Shown in pieces: positions 1 to 10,127 of a DNA stretch of 64,000 nt. Source of the DNA: Bacteroidetes bacterium 37-13 (lineage in GTDB: Bacteria > Bacteroidota > Bacteroidia > Chitinophagales > LD1); the NCBI GenBank assembly GCA_001897535.1, contig MKTC01000006.1:1-64000 (forward strand), written 5' to 3'. Position 1 is the first letter of the stretch; each line of letters opens with the position of its first letter. The translations under genes were made by a program, and so were the position numbers. A model generated the notes under the pieces. That model made no database searches. It saw only the letters and a program-made list of their open reading frames with translations, and was not told where the DNA came from.

Positions 1-3000
1 CTTCCGCCTCCCAAAACTACGCCCGATACGGTATAGGTCGTTGTTGCTCCTATACACTGCGGTGTTGTGCCTGCTGTTACTGTTCCTGCATTGGCTGTTG
101 GCGTTACTCTCACTCTCACACTTGGTGAACGGTATAAATTTCGCATTTCTGCCTCACTTAACCCTCTATTATACATTTTTACATCATCAATAATTCCCGG
201 AAAATACTCAGCAGTTTGATTATTCACCCTGCCACCGCCAATAGTTATTGGTGCGGTATTTTCTGAGCGGGTAGCAGTAATTCCTGAAATAGCAGATTGA
301 CCTCTTAATATTCCATCTACATATAAATTTAGGTTTGTGCCATCTGCTATTGCTATTACATGATGCCATTCATTGAGTGTTGGCTTATAGGTAACTGATA
401 TATAAGAACCTGCCGGGTTGCCTCCAACATTAGCACCCATTACCGCCACAAGTCCATTAGCTACAGACCAAATACCTGCTGTAGTGTTACTCCAACTGCC
501 TCCATTCGCTTTGGTTACTATTGAAGAATAATTTGTCCATGCAGTTGGATAAACCCATGCCGAAATGGTAAAGTTGTTTGAAGTGCCGAAAATAGCACTT
601 GATAAAGCTGCATTGTGCGGAACAGTTATTTTATTGGTGCCTGCCGTAAAATTGTAACCTTTTAGAATTTGTGCATTTGCCAGTGTTGCGCTTGTAACTG
701 TTCCATTTACTCCTCCAATTACATCATCTGCATCTTCGTCTAAAGGATACCAAGCTAAAAGACCATTGGTTGGAGCAGTCGCAGCCGAGCAACCATTTGC
801 TGTTCCTACTACATTGTAGGTAATATTGGCAGTAGGAGATGCTGTTGTAGCTGCAGTAGTAGTAGAACTTAGGCTGGTACCTGGCGACCATACATAGCTT
901 GTAGCCCCTGATGCTGTTAAGTTAATAGAAGTTCCTGTACAAATAGTAGGATCTACATTGCTTGACATGGCTAAAGCCGGAACTTCAGTTATATTTATTG
1001 TAATAATATTACTCCAATATACACAACTGCCTGTTGTAGTTCTTCTAACATAGGTGGTTGTTTGAGTTAAATTATTGGTTTCTGTAAAGCCAGTTGTGTT
1101 TGCTCCTCTATCTGTCCAACCCACTCCAGGCGAACTATTACCAGTAGTTGGTGTAGGGCAAGAGCCTCCTGCACAGCTAAACCAGTTATAGGTATAAGCT
1201 CCGGTACCTCCTGTAGAGGCCGTACCTGTGAAAGCCGCAGGTTTTGTATTGTAACAAACTGTACCATTAGAAGAAATTGTGCCTGCAACCGGTGTAGAGT
1301 ATGCAGAAATATTACCTCTGTGAATTGTTCCATTGCTTGCCGTTCCATTGCCTGCTGTTGCAGCATTTGCTTGTAAAGATGGAGTGCCTGTGTGCGAATG
1401 GCATGGGTTGGTAAAAATCTTTACTCTACCACCGCCACCTCTGCCTCCGGCACTACCGGCTGCTCCGGCATTTCCAGTTATATTAGATCCATCACAAAAT
1501 AGACTACTTCCATAACTCCCATAAATTGCAGATCCACCATTTCCACCACTTCCACCATTTCCGCCATTTGCCTGTATTGTTCCTGTTAGGTTAGAATTAC
1601 CATAAATCATTAACATCACTCCGCCTCCGGAACCACCACCTGCGCCACCTCCACCACCTGCTCCGGATACTGTTGTTGCCTCTTCTACATCTTTCTGATC
1701 ACACCCATCGCTACAGCAATTTGAAGCCGAACGACCTCCGTTCCCTCCATTGCCACCGTTGGCGCCATTTGCCCCATTAGCAAGAATAGTTCCTGATAGT
1801 GTAAATGTATAAGGTGCAGAAGGGTTATTTTTTGAAACTAAAGTGATTTTTCCACCTCCTCTCCCGCCTGTTCCACCTGTAGTGCCATTAGATGCAGCTC
1901 TACCTCCGCCACCTCCACCGGCACCGCCACTACCAAAATCAATTACTTCATCAGTTGCAACACCATAAGTAGTTCCTGCTGCTCCGCCAGAGGAACCTGC
2001 GCCTCCACCAAATGGTGTTCCACAATAACCATTATTTACTACCGCATTATGACTCCACGAACCAGCAGTGCCACCACTGCCTGCTGCACTCCCAGCACCG
2101 CCATAAGCACCACCACCACCACCACCTGCTCCACCCGCCCCTCGTACTGCTCCGGCATAATCATCACCACTTCCACAATCTTGTCCGCAGCCTACGCCAT
2201 TTGAACCATTAGAGCTTGCAGCTTTACCACCACCGGTACCCGACCCATTAGATGATGCTTTAACTCCTGCTGCTGTGTAAGCCTGACTGTTTACATCGCA
2301 ACCTAAGCTTCCATAACCGGTACCGCCTGCACCACCTGAAGAAGCGGCATTGCCTGTTCCTGTTGCATTTATTGTGCCTGCAATGTTAATATTGTTTGCC
2401 GATATATTAAGTTCACAACCTGTGGGTACTGTAACCGTAACGCCACTATTTATTGTAAAGTCTCCATTAAAATTATATGTTCCTGCTAAAATTCCATTAC
2501 TGGATATTACCACATTGCCTGTTGCATTTGCACGAGGTACAACATTTAAATTACTGCTGTAACTATAACAAGTACCCGCTGCTCTGCGTAAACGATATGC
2601 AGTGTATTGAGGACTCGTAGAACTTGTGATGGTGTAACTTGAACTTGTAGCGCCTGATACGTTGGTTCCATTACTTGCTTGCCATTGGTAAGCACCTTCT
2701 CCTCCTGATGAACCTAAAACTGTATTGGTGCAATTATAGGTTACATCTATTGTAGATATAGCAGGGTTTTCTCTTTTGTAATTTAAAGTTGCAGATGAAG
2801 TACTCCAAGTACCGGGACAACCACCTTGGTTTACAACAACATAATGCGTTGCTGCGGTTGCTGTAAAACTAAGACTTGTACAAGAAGCACAAGAAGCGGT
2901 TACCGTACCGCCAGAAACAGCGGTACGCACCGTAATATAGTTTCCATTGGTTATAGTTATGGTATATTTGCCGCCTACTTCTAAACCAGACAATTCTGCA

Positions 3001-3176
3001 TAACCTGTTCGCGGTACATTTACACTTGCAGTAGTTGCATTACAAGCAGGAAGCGTACTAATGGTATTGCCGTTGCCAGTTCCACCAGTAATTCCATTAC
3101 ATTGTGCATTAACATTTGTAAGCGAAAATAATGTTACAAACAAAAATGCTACTGTGATTTGTAAAACTTTCTTCAT
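1..3176 (-). CDS. Large secreted Gly-rich surface protein with LamG-like domain, 3' end outside window
   Basis: An open frame runs from an ATG at 3176 off the left edge (about 1058 codons). The N-terminus is a signal peptide (MKKVLQITVAFLFVTLFS, then a cut near NAQ). After a short beta-rich part there is a long tract, roughly residues 260-560, dominated by Gly, Ala, Ser and Asn with many GGAGG-type runs. About residues 805-1005 read as a concanavalin-like LamG jelly roll (AWYPLDEDADD, then IDDVKMYNRGLSEAEMRNLY), typical of Bacteroidota secreted proteins. Ig-like segments flank it. The C-terminus, where a T9SS sorting domain would be expected, lies outside the window, so that route is inference. 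Likely a cell-surface or extracellular adhesin or matrix protein; the ligand is unknown. Confidence 0.8.
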   Translation of the reverse strand, partial: MKKVLQITVAFLFVTLFSLTNVNAQCNGITGGTGNGNTISTLPACNATTASVNVPRTGYAELSGLEVGGKYTITITNGNYITVRTAVSGGTVTASCASCTSLSFTATAATHYVVVNQGGCPGTWSTSSATLNYKRENPAISTIDVTYNCTNTVLGSSGGEGAYQWQASNGTNVSGATSSSYTITSSTSPQYTAYRLRRAAGTCYSYSSNLNVVPRANATGNVVISSNGILAGTYNFNGDFTINSGVTVTVPTGCELNISANNINIAGTINATGTGNAASSGGAGGTGYGSLGCDVNSQAYTAAGVKASSNGSGTGGGKAASSNGSNGVGCGQDCGSGDDYAGAVRGAGGAGGGGGGAYGGAGSAAGSGGTAGSWSHNAVVNNGYCGTPFGGGAGSSGGAAGTTYGVATDEVIDFGSGGAGGGGGGRAASNGTTGGTGGRGGGKITLVSKNNPSAPYTFTLSGTILANGANGANGGNGGNGGRSASNCCSDGCDQKDVEEATTVSGAGGGGGAGGGSGGGVMLMIYGNSNLTGTIQANGGNGGSGGNGGSAIYGSYGSSLFCDGSNITGNAGAAGSAGGRGGGGRVKIFTNPCHSHTGTPSLQANAATAGNGTASNGTIHRGNISAYSTPVAGTISSNGTVCYNTKPAAFTGTASTGGTGAYTYNWFSCAGGSCPTPTTGNSSPGVGWTDRGANTTGFTETNNLTQTTTYVRRTTTGSCVYWSNIITINITEVPALAMSSNVDPTICTGTSINLTASGATSYVWSPGTSLSSTTTAATTASPTANITYNVVGTANGCSAATAPTNGLLAWYPLDEDADDVIGGVNGTVTSATLANAQILKGYNFTAGTNKITVPHNAALSSAIFGTSNNFTISAWVYPTAWTNYSSIVTKANGGSWSNTTAGIWSVANGLVAVMGANVGGNPAGSYISVTYKPTLNEWHHVIAIADGTNLNLYVDGILRGQSAISGITATRSENTAPITIGGGRVNNQTAEYFPGIIDDVKMYNRGLSEAEMRNLYRSPSVRVRVTPTANAGTVTAGTTPQCIGATTTYTVSGVVLGGG

Positions 3177-3571
3177 GGTTTTTACGATTTAGTATGATAA
3201 ATATATACCAATTACTGTGCCAAATCAAGGGCTATTTTTAATAAAAAATGAACAAAAAAAATCACACATCATAATATATTTGTTTATCACTACTTATACA
3301 TTAAAACAAAACAATATTTCTAAAATGTATTTCTCGTAAAGGATTTTAGACTCTACAGATTTGATGGATTTTCTGGACATGAGATGTTTATTTTTCGCTA
3401 CATTTCAAATACGGTTTTAAAGAATAAAGGTTTCAAATAAGAGTCAAAAAGCAAGATATTAGAACCAAGAAAATACAAATTATGAGCCGATATTTATCGA
3501 CTTTGCGCGAATACAAATTTTCACCTAAAATTGTCTATTGGTACATTTGCATATTGCCCAATTCCCTTATT
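3177..3571. other. 395-bp intergenic stretch with no recognisable gene
   Basis: AT-rich spacer between the start of the Gly-rich surface protein and the end of rnhA, both on the minus strand. It should hold the promoter of the surface protein. I see no RNA gene, no long inverted repeat and no coding frame worth calling. A TACATTTGC box near 3542 points rightward but has no plus-strand gene after it. Confidence 0.5.
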
Positions 3572-4033
3572 TTACTCTTCCTCTCGGTGTTGCTCAAAAT
3601 AGGAGTCTATCAATAAATCTTTGCTTTGTGCGGCAGTAGTAGCAAGCACATCACAGCGTTCGTTGTATGGATGTAAATTATGTCCTTTTATCCAGTGGAA
3701 CTTCACTTTGTGCTTTCTGTATAGTTTTAAAAACATCTGCCATAAATCCGGGTTTTTCTTCTTGGCAAAACCTTTTTTTTCCCAGCCAAATACCCAACCT
3801 TTTTCAACTGAATCCACCACATATTTAGAATCGGAAGTGATGTGCACGGTTAAGCCTTCAACCTTTAATGCTTTTAGTGCTTCAATTACAGCTAAGAGTT
3901 CCATTCGGTTATTAGTTGTGAGGCGAAAACCTTGCGAGAGTTCCTTTTCATGTTTCCCATATTTTAGAATTGCACCATAGCCACCGGGTCCGGGGTTTCC
4001 GCGAGATGAGCCATCTGTATATATTTCAACCAT
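3572..4033 (-). CDS. rnhA: Ribonuclease HI
   Basis: A 153-residue protein of normal RNase HI length. It hydrolyses the RNA strand of RNA-DNA hybrids (R-loops, primers) with two metal ions. The four catalytic carboxylates are in place: D7 in YTDGSSRGNPGPGG, E45 in NNRMEL, D68 in ITSDSKYVVDS and D128 in ERCDVLA. The basic handle segment (KKGFAKKKNPDLWQ) that grips the hybrid is also present. It lies 65 bp downstream of gyrA on the same strand, but a strong terminator hairpin fills that gap and ends about 14 bases before the ATG. Its own promoter must therefore overlap the terminator, or it is expressed by read-through. Confidence 0.96.
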   Translation of the reverse strand: MVEIYTDGSSRGNPGPGGYGAILKYGKHEKELSQGFRLTTNNRMELLAVIEALKALKVEGLTVHITSDSKYVVDSVEKGWVFGWEKKGFAKKKNPDLWQMFLKLYRKHKVKFHWIKGHNLHPYNERCDVLATTAAQSKDLLIDSYFEQHREEE

Positions 4034-4047
4034 GTTTTATCATAAAA

Positions 4048-4076
4048 AAACCGATGAGCTTTTCACCCATCGGTTT
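4048..4076 (-). terminator. Intrinsic terminator of gyrA
   Basis: Perfect 9-bp stem (AAACCGATG at 4048-4056 against CATCGGTTT at 4068-4076). On the minus strand it is followed by a run of seven T, just after the gyrA stop codon. It sits immediately upstream of the rnhA start. Confidence 0.85.
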
Positions 4077-4098
4077 CTGAATTTAATTAAATACAATA

Positions 4099-6687
4099 CT
4101 ATTCCGCATTGTTTTCGTTGTTGGTTTCACCATTAGCATTTTCACTGCCTTCATCATTAGCATTGTTGTTTGCTTCTTCTTCTAAACGGTCGCGCTCTTC
4201 CTGTTCCTGAGCTAAAATTTTACCATTGGTAATTTTTGCAATTGCGGCAATTTCATCATTATCACCAAGTTTAATAATTCTAACACCTTGAGTTGCTCTG
4301 CCCATTACGCGCAGCTGCTCCACTTCGGTGCGAATAGCGATTCCACTTCTATTGATAATCATAATGTGGTCGTTATCCGTAACATTTAATATCGAAACTA
4401 ACTTTCCGGTCTTTTCTGTGATATTGAGTGTTTTCACTCCTTTTCCACCACGGTTTGTAATACGATATTCCGGTTCGCCAGTTTCTGGATCATCTAAGTA
4501 TGAACGCTTACCATAGCCTTTTTCAGAAAGCACTAAAACCGTTTCATTTTTATCTTCTTTATGCACGGTAATCATACCAATTACTTGGTCGTTATCATCT
4601 GCCATATCTACACCGCGAACGCCCGCAGCAGTTCGGCCCATTGCACGAACTTTTGATTCGTGGAAACGAATAGCTCTTCCGTTTCGTGTAGCAATTACCA
4701 CTTCTGAATCTCCGGTTGTCATGGCTACTTGAACCAATTCATCACCTTCGCGAATATCAATGGCATTTACTCCTCCATTGCGCACATTTGAATAGGCTTT
4801 TAAAGTGGTTTTTTTAATCGTTCCATTTTTAGTGCAGAAGGTAAGATAATTGCCTTCTAAATATTCTTCATCAGTAAGGTTTTTAACTGGAAGAATTGCC
4901 ATTATTTTATCTTCTTTCGGAATGCTCATTAAGTTTTGAATGGCTCTTCCCATCGAAGTTTTTTCGCCCTCAGGAATTTCGTAAACTTTTAACCAATAGC
5001 ATCTGCCGCTTTGCGTAAAAAATAGCAAATAGTTATGGTTTGTTGCTGAGAATAAATGCTCAATAAAATCAGCATCGCGGGTGGAACCGCCTTTGCTGCC
5101 ACGTCCACCGCGGTTTTGAGAGCGGTAGTTTGCCAAAAGTGTACGCTTAATATAACCTAAGTGCGAAATGGTAACCATCACTTCTTCATCGGCAATGAGG
5201 TCTTCCATATTAAAATCACCCGCAGCGTATTCGATACCTGTTCTACGGTCATCACCATATTTTTCTTTCACTTCAAGCATTTCTGCTTTAATGATTTCGT
5301 ATCGCAAAGGTTCTTCGTTCAAAATTCGGTTTAAATATTCAATTTGCTTCATTAAAGCATCGTATTCATCGCGGATTTTGTCGCGCTCTAAGCCTGTGAG
5401 TTTTTGCAAACGCAACTCCAAAATTGCTTTTGCTTGAATTTCAGACAAGGCGAAATTGTTCATTAAACCTTCTTGCGCAGCTTGAACAGTGGTAGATTCT
5501 CTAATTAACTTAATTACCGCATCTAAATTATCTAATGCGATAAGTAACCCTTGTAAAATATGTGCGCGTTTTTCAGCTTCTGCCAATTCATATTTGGTTC
5601 TGCGCACCAATACTTCGTGGCGAAATTCCACAAAGTATTTAATCATATCTTTTAGGTTCAGCAACATTGGACGACCATTCACCAATGCCACATTATTCAC
5701 GCCAAAAGAGGTTTGCAATTCAGTGTGTTGGTAAAGTTGATTCAATACCACATTTGCAATGGCATCTTTCTTCAATTCAATCACCAATCGAATACCGTTT
5801 CTATCGCTCTCATCTCTGGTTTCCGAAATACCTTCAATTTTTTTCTCTTGAGCAAGTTCTTCAATTTTGGTATGAAGGTTTGACTTTACAACTTGATATG
5901 GGATTTCAGTAATGATAATTTGCTCACGACCGTTTGAAAGTGTTTCAATTTCAGCCTTTCCGCGCAAAACCACTCTTCCTCTTCCTGTAAAGAAAGCTTG
6001 GCGCACACCTTCGTAACCATAAATTGTGCCTCCGGTTGGGAAATCAGGAGCCTTAATTACTTGAATTAACTCATCAATTGTAATTTCCTTATTATCAATG
6101 TATTTTACAATTCCATCAATTACTTCAGAAAGATTATGCGGCAGCATATTGGTAGCCATACCAACAGCGATACCGGAAGCGCCATTCACTAACAAGGTTG
6201 GAATTCTTGAAGGCAAAACCGTAGGTTCTTGTAAGCTATCGTCAAAGTTTAACCTGGTATCAACCGTATCTTTTTCAATATCTTGAAGAATTTCTTGGGT
6301 AATTTTGCGCATACGCACTTCGGTGTAACGCATTGCCGCAGGAGGGTCGTTATCTATGGAACCGAAGTTACCTTGTCCATCAACCAAAGGATAGCGCAAA
6401 CTCCAATCTTGCGCCATACGCACCATTGCATCATAAACAGCACCATCGCCATGCGGGTGATATTTACCGAGAACTTCTCCAACCAAACGCGCACTCTTTT
6501 TGTATGGTTTGCCGGCATTTAAGCCGAGTTCGTTCATGGCAAATAATATTCTTCGGTGAACGGGTTTTAATCCATCGCGCACATCAGGAATGGCGCGGCT
6601 CACAATTACCGACATTGAATAATCAATGTAAGCGGTTTTCATTTCATCCTCAATATTTATTGGGATTATTCTTGAGTTTTCTTCCAT
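4099..6687 (-). CDS. gyrA: DNA gyrase subunit A
   Basis: An 862-residue protein, the usual GyrA length. It is the breakage-reunion subunit of gyrase, which introduces negative supercoils using ATP hydrolysed by GyrB. The winged-helix/tower core carries the catalytic Tyr121 in [10 protein letters not shown]. The C-terminal beta-pinwheel has a GyrA box (QNRGGRG, near residue 538), which separates it from ParC. The tail is acidic and Asn/Glu-rich. The quinolone-pocket motif reads [15 protein letters not shown], so the position equivalent to E. coli Ser83 is Gly82 while the Asp87 equivalent (D86) is kept. A TAACTTCGC box at 6702-6710 (minus), 15 bases upstream of the ATG, may be its -7 element. 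Confidence 0.98.
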   Translation of the reverse strand: MEENSRIIPINIEDEMKTAYIDYSMSVIVSRAIPDVRDGLKPVHRRILFAMNELGLNAGKPYKKSARLVGEVLGKYHPHGDGAVYDAMVRMAQDWSLRYPLVDGQGNFGSIDNDPPAAMRYTEVRMRKITQEILQDIEKDTVDTRLNFDDSLQEPTVLPSRIPTLLVNGASGIAVGMATNMLPHNLSEVIDGIVKYIDNKEITIDELIQVIKAPDFPTGGTIYGYEGVRQAFFTGRGRVVLRGKAEIETLSNGREQIIITEIPYQVVKSNLHTKIEELAQEKKIEGISETRDESDRNGIRLVIELKKDAIANVVLNQLYQHTELQTSFGVNNVALVNGRPMLLNLKDMIKYFVEFRHEVLVRRTKYELAEAEKRAHILQGLLIALDNLDAVIKLIRESTTVQAAQEGLMNNFALSEIQAKAILELRLQKLTGLERDKIRDEYDALMKQIEYLNRILNEEPLRYEIIKAEMLEVKEKYGDDRRTGIEYAAGDFNMEDLIADEEVMVTISHLGYIKRTLLANYRSQNRGGRGSKGGSTRDADFIEHLFSATNHNYLLFFTQSGRCYWLKVYEIPEGEKTSMGRAIQNLMSIPKEDKIMAILPVKNLTDEEYLEGNYLTFCTKNGTIKKTTLKAYSNVRNGGVNAIDIREGDELVQVAMTTGDSEVVIATRNGRAIRFHESKVRAMGRTAAGVRGVDMADDNDQVIGMITVHKEDKNETVLVLSEKGYGKRSYLDDPETGEPEYRITNRGGKGVKTLNITEKTGKLVSILNVTDNDHIMIINRSGIAIRTEVEQLRVMGRATQGVRIIKLGDNDEIAAIAKITNGKILAQEQEERDRLEEEANNNANDEGSENANGETNNENNAE

Positions 6688-6701
6688 AAAAATCTTAACG
6701 T

Positions 6702-6710
6702 GCGAAGTTA
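6702..6710 (-). promoter_or_regulatory. Possible -7 box of gyrA
   Basis: TAACTTCGC on the minus strand, 15 bases from the gyrA ATG. It resembles the Bacteroidota -7 consensus TAnnTTTG and other boxes in this window. The -33 element is not clear. Confidence 0.35.
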
Positions 6711-6820
6711 AGAAATTAGCCCTGCTTTTATGTTAATTTATACACAAATGTGAAGAACAAGTTTTTGCTAACTAAACGTTAAGTTTTATTGAATTACAAA
6801 GCCAAACTGAAAGATTTTTT

Positions 6821-6828
6821 TAGCTTTG
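6821..6828 (+). promoter_or_regulatory. Bacteroidota -7 box before the metal-uptake cluster
   Basis: TAGCTTTG is a full match to TAnnTTTG. It ends six bases before the ATG at 6835, so the transcript would have almost no leader. Confidence 0.45.
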
Positions 6829-6834
6829 CTTGAA

Positions 6835-7161
6835 ATGAAAAATTTATTAGCTAAAGTTTCCGCCATACTACTGCTCTTTGTATTTGGCTATGCTTCGCTA
6901 ATAAAAGATGTGCACTTTTTGTTTGTACATCACGATATTGAACATAGTGAACACTGCTCTAATCACTTCCACATTGGCGATGAACACGATTTTTGCAGTT
7001 TTTGCGCCATAGCACTTCCCTACTCTACCGAATCACCCACGCAAAATTTTGAAATTTTTGTTCCTATAACTTTTATTTCTTTTAAAACTGAATTTTCTAA
7101 GAGTGTAATTCTACAGCTTGTTTCAGTTTATTTATTGCGCGGGCCGCCATCGCTGTCATAA
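6835..7161 (+). CDS. Small His/Cys-rich membrane-associated protein
   Basis: A 108-residue protein. I chose ATG 6835 rather than a TTG nine bases earlier. An N-terminal hydrophobic segment (residues 5-22) is followed by a cluster of possible metal ligands: His27, 32, 33, 37, 40, 44, 46 and 51 with Cys41, Cys54 and Cys57 (FCSFC). A second hydrophobic part leads to the C-terminal LLRGPPSL. Small proteins of this kind, with an RGPP/RAPP tail, often precede TonB receptors for metals in Bacteroidota; that statement is from memory of the family. Here the next gene is such a receptor. The likely role is binding or sensing Zn, Cu or Fe in the periplasm, which is inference. No enzymatic motif is seen. 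Confidence 0.7.
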   Translation: MKNLLAKVSAILLLFVFGYASLIKDVHFLFVHHDIEHSEHCSNHFHIGDEHDFCSFCAIALPYSTESPTQNFEIFVPITFISFKTEFSKSVILQLVSVYLLRGPPSLS

Positions 7162-7253
7162 ACTTTTTCCGAACCATTTCGGTTCTCTACTAAACTTAAT
7201 TATTGTTAGAAGTGTGCGTTTGCGCGCCTCTTCGTGTATTTTATATTATTCAA

Positions 7254-9575
7254 ATGCGGTTATTCGTCTTCATATTTATTTTAAACACTTTGCTATTTAG
7301 CTATGCAAGAGCGCAAGAAAAACCTTGCAATATTCAGCTTAACGGAACGGTTATTGATTTTCACAATGGTAAAAAGTTAGACTTTGCAAGTATCTATTTG
7401 GTTGAAAAAACAGCAAACAAACTAAGCAGTGAACATGGCAAATTCAATTTTGAAAACCTGTGTGGCGGCACTTATACACTTCATGTTTCGCACATTGGTT
7501 GCGAGCCTAAAACTTTTACGATAAACTTAAATAAAGATACTTCAATTGTTCTTTTGATGGAACATTCAGAAACGGAGCTTACAGAAATTGTAGTTCAAGA
7601 ACAGAAAGAAAAGCAAAGCACCACTTCTGACATTGTTCAGTTGCCAACCAAAGCATTAGAAAAACTAAGAGGTTTAACTTTAGGAGAAACGCTAAAAACT
7701 ATTAGCGGAGTTTCAACCTTAAATACCGGCACCAATATTTCTAAGCCAATAATTCACGGCTTGCAAGGCGTGCGCATATTGATTTTGAATAATAGCATAC
7801 GGCAAGAATCGCAGCAATGGGGAAATGAACACGCACCGGAAATAGATCCATTTTTAGCACAAAAAATAAGTATTGTAAAAGGTGCAGAAGCTGTTCGCTA
7901 CGGTAGTGATGCCATTGGCGGTGTAATTTTGGTTGAACCCAATCTATTGCCTAATACTTCTGGTATTAGCGGAGAATTAAATTACGTGTTGCACAGCAAT
8001 AATGCAGAGCAAAGCGTTAGTGGATTGCTACAAGGAAATCACAGAAAAATTCCGGCACTCGCTTGGCGCGTTCAAGGAACTTACAGAAGAGGCGGCAATG
8101 CAAGAACCGCAAACTATTGGTTGAAAAATACCGGAGTGGAAGAAGGTAATTTCTCTGCCACTTTGGGTTGGAATAAATCCAATTACGGGATTGAAATTTT
8201 CTATTCTCGATTTCAAACAGATCTTGGCATTCTTTCAGCTTCTCACTTTGGAAATATTGCTGATTTAGAAAATGCAATTACGAGAGGTAAACCAAATGAC
8301 AATGCTACTTTTTCATTTAACATTGGAATTCCAAGACAGGCAATTACACACAACTTACTAAAAACTTCTGCGCGGTTAAACACTAAAAACATTGGTGAAT
8401 TGAAATTACAATTTGCGTTTCAACATAACTTGCGCAGAGAATACGATAAACAGCGCGCTTACAACAACAGCAATACACTAAATGCTATACCAGGCGCGGA
8501 ATTTGCCATTCAAACAATTACAACGGATTTAGTTTGGTCGCACAAAACTATAAAGCGATTTTCAGGAAAAGTTGGCGCAAGTTTTATGACACAAACCAAC
8601 AACCAAAAATACAGTACTATTATTCCACCGTTTTGGAATTTTAATGGTAGTTTGTTTGCTATTGAACAATGGCAATATAAAAAGCTCAAATTAGAAGCAG
8701 GTTTTCGTTTAGACTATCGCTGGCAGCAAGCGTATTTACAAAAAGAAAAGCCGAGCTTCAATTACTTTATTCCTTCAGGAAATATTGGACTGCAATACAG
8801 TTTTTCGCCCCAAGTAAAATGGAATGTAAATATTGGAAGTGCGTGGAGAGCGCCAAATATGGTTGAGATGTTCGCTGATGGCGTTCATCACGGAGCAGCA
8901 TCTTACGATAAAGGTAATCGCAATTTGAAACCCGAAATTGCTTTTAACCTTTCTACTTCTTTGGAAGCCAATTGGCGCTGGTTTCAAGTTCATTTCCACT
9001 TCTACCAAAATTTCATCAATCACTTTATTTATTCAAAACCTTCATTGCAAAACATAGAAACTATTCGCGGTACTTTCCCAATTTTTGAGTACACACAAGC
9101 CAATGCTTCACTCACCGGAAGCGATATTGATATCATCATAAAACCTTTTATGGGCTTGGAGTTTCCTAATAAAATTTCCCTACTTAGAGCATGGAATAGC
9201 ACTGCGAATGAAGGCTTAATACTTATGCCGCCTCAGCGTTTTGAACATGGCATTCGCTACACATTTTCACCTTCAACAAAAATTACAAATCTCTATTTCG
9301 GGTTAAATGTTTTGTATGAAATGAGACAATATTTAGCGCCACCAAACCAAGATATAACTCCGCCTCCACCAGCATATTGGTTATTAAATGCCGAAGCAGG
9401 TTTTGAAATAGAAACCAAAATGCCTCAGCCGATAAGCATAAATCTTTCAGGAAAAAACTTGCTTAACAAAGCTTATCGAAATTATTTAAACCGATTTCGC
9501 TACTTTTGTGAGGAACAAGGTGCTGATGTAACTTTAAGATTAAAAGTTCCATTTTATTTTTCACCTAAAAAGTAA
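7254..9575 (+). CDS. TonB-dependent outer-membrane receptor, probable metal uptake
   Basis: A 773-residue protein. The frame opens at TTG 7203, but ATG 7254 gives a clean signal peptide (MRLFVFIFILNTLLFSYARA). The mature N-terminus is a carboxypeptidase-regulatory-like beta domain (about residues 22-105), then a plug (KISIVKGAEAVRYGSDAIGG) and a 22-strand-type barrel. The plug sequence PIIHGLQGVRILILNN and the near-terminal NRFRYFCEEQGADVTLRLKVP resemble ZnuD-like receptors, hence the metal guess. The last residues are FYFSPKK, so the usual terminal aromatic is followed by three extra residues. It is followed three bases later by a lipoprotein gene and preceded by a His/Cys-rich protein, which together suggest one transcript. 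The substrate is not proven. Confidence 0.9.
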   Translation: MRLFVFIFILNTLLFSYARAQEKPCNIQLNGTVIDFHNGKKLDFASIYLVEKTANKLSSEHGKFNFENLCGGTYTLHVSHIGCEPKTFTINLNKDTSIVLLMEHSETELTEIVVQEQKEKQSTTSDIVQLPTKALEKLRGLTLGETLKTISGVSTLNTGTNISKPIIHGLQGVRILILNNSIRQESQQWGNEHAPEIDPFLAQKISIVKGAEAVRYGSDAIGGVILVEPNLLPNTSGISGELNYVLHSNNAEQSVSGLLQGNHRKIPALAWRVQGTYRRGGNARTANYWLKNTGVEEGNFSATLGWNKSNYGIEIFYSRFQTDLGILSASHFGNIADLENAITRGKPNDNATFSFNIGIPRQAITHNLLKTSARLNTKNIGELKLQFAFQHNLRREYDKQRAYNNSNTLNAIPGAEFAIQTITTDLVWSHKTIKRFSGKVGASFMTQTNNQKYSTIIPPFWNFNGSLFAIEQWQYKKLKLEAGFRLDYRWQQAYLQKEKPSFNYFIPSGNIGLQYSFSPQVKWNVNIGSAWRAPNMVEMFADGVHHGAASYDKGNRNLKPEIAFNLSTSLEANWRWFQVHFHFYQNFINHFIYSKPSLQNIETIRGTFPIFEYTQANASLTGSDIDIIIKPFMGLEFPNKISLLRAWNSTANEGLILMPPQRFEHGIRYTFSPSTKITNLYFGLNVLYEMRQYLAPPNQDITPPPPAYWLLNAEAGFEIETKMPQPISINLSGKNLLNKAYRNYLNRFRYFCEEQGADVTLRLKVPFYFSPKK

Positions 9576-9578
9576 AAC

Positions 9579-10118
9579 ATGATGACATTTTTTAAACAAA
9601 CCACTTTCATAATTGCTGCATTAGTTGCTTTCTTCTTTTTCACCACTTTGAGTAGCTGCAAACCAAAGAACAACGAAGGTCAAGAGAACATCACAACCAT
9701 TAAAGTTACGCTCTCTTCGCTTTCGCATGGCGACCAAACTTTCAGCTATAAGAACTTGAAAGGAACAGTTACTAAAGATAGTATTAAACTGATTTTAAAT
9801 GAAGTTTACACCTGCAATTTAGAATTGGTTGATGAATCGCAAACGCCCGATAAAGACATCACAACCGAAGTGCAAGAAAATGCAACTGAGCATCAATTTT
9901 TCTTTATTGTTTCACCAAACGGATTTTTAGAAATAAACAATTTAGATAAAGACAAAAACGGAAAAGATTTTGGTTTAAGTTCTCGATTTACACCACTTGC
10001 CAAACAAAACGGAACACTAAGAATTGTATTAAAACATTTAGGCGATGAACCTAAAACAAACAATATTGATGATGGTGAAACTGACTTAGATATTACGTTT
10101 GACGTTATAGTAAATTAA
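9579..10118 (+). CDS. Lipoprotein partnered with TonB receptor
   Basis: A 179-residue protein with a signal peptide and lipobox (LSSC, Cys near residue 27), so probably anchored in a membrane. The segment TTEVQENATEHQFFFIVSPNG matches small lipoproteins that Bacteroidota annotation often names type 1 periplasmic-binding-fold protein and that repeatedly follow ZnuD-like receptors. This is recognition from memory, not a search. It starts three bases after the receptor stop, so it is very likely co-translated with it. A role in delivering or sensing the same substrate is inferred. No catalytic residues are visible. Confidence 0.75.
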   Translation: MMTFFKQTTFIIAALVAFFFFTTLSSCKPKNNEGQENITTIKVTLSSLSHGDQTFSYKNLKGTVTKDSIKLILNEVYTCNLELVDESQTPDKDITTEVQENATEHQFFFIVSPNGFLEINNLDKDKNGKDFGLSSRFTPLAKQNGTLRIVLKHLGDEPKTNNIDDGETDLDITFDVIVN

Positions 10119-10127
10119 GTTGAGTTA

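Noticed and set aside
2012-2212. His-rich 66-residue open frame on the plus strand
   Set aside because: It is the antisense shadow of the Gly-rich tract (GGN codons read in reverse give His and Pro).
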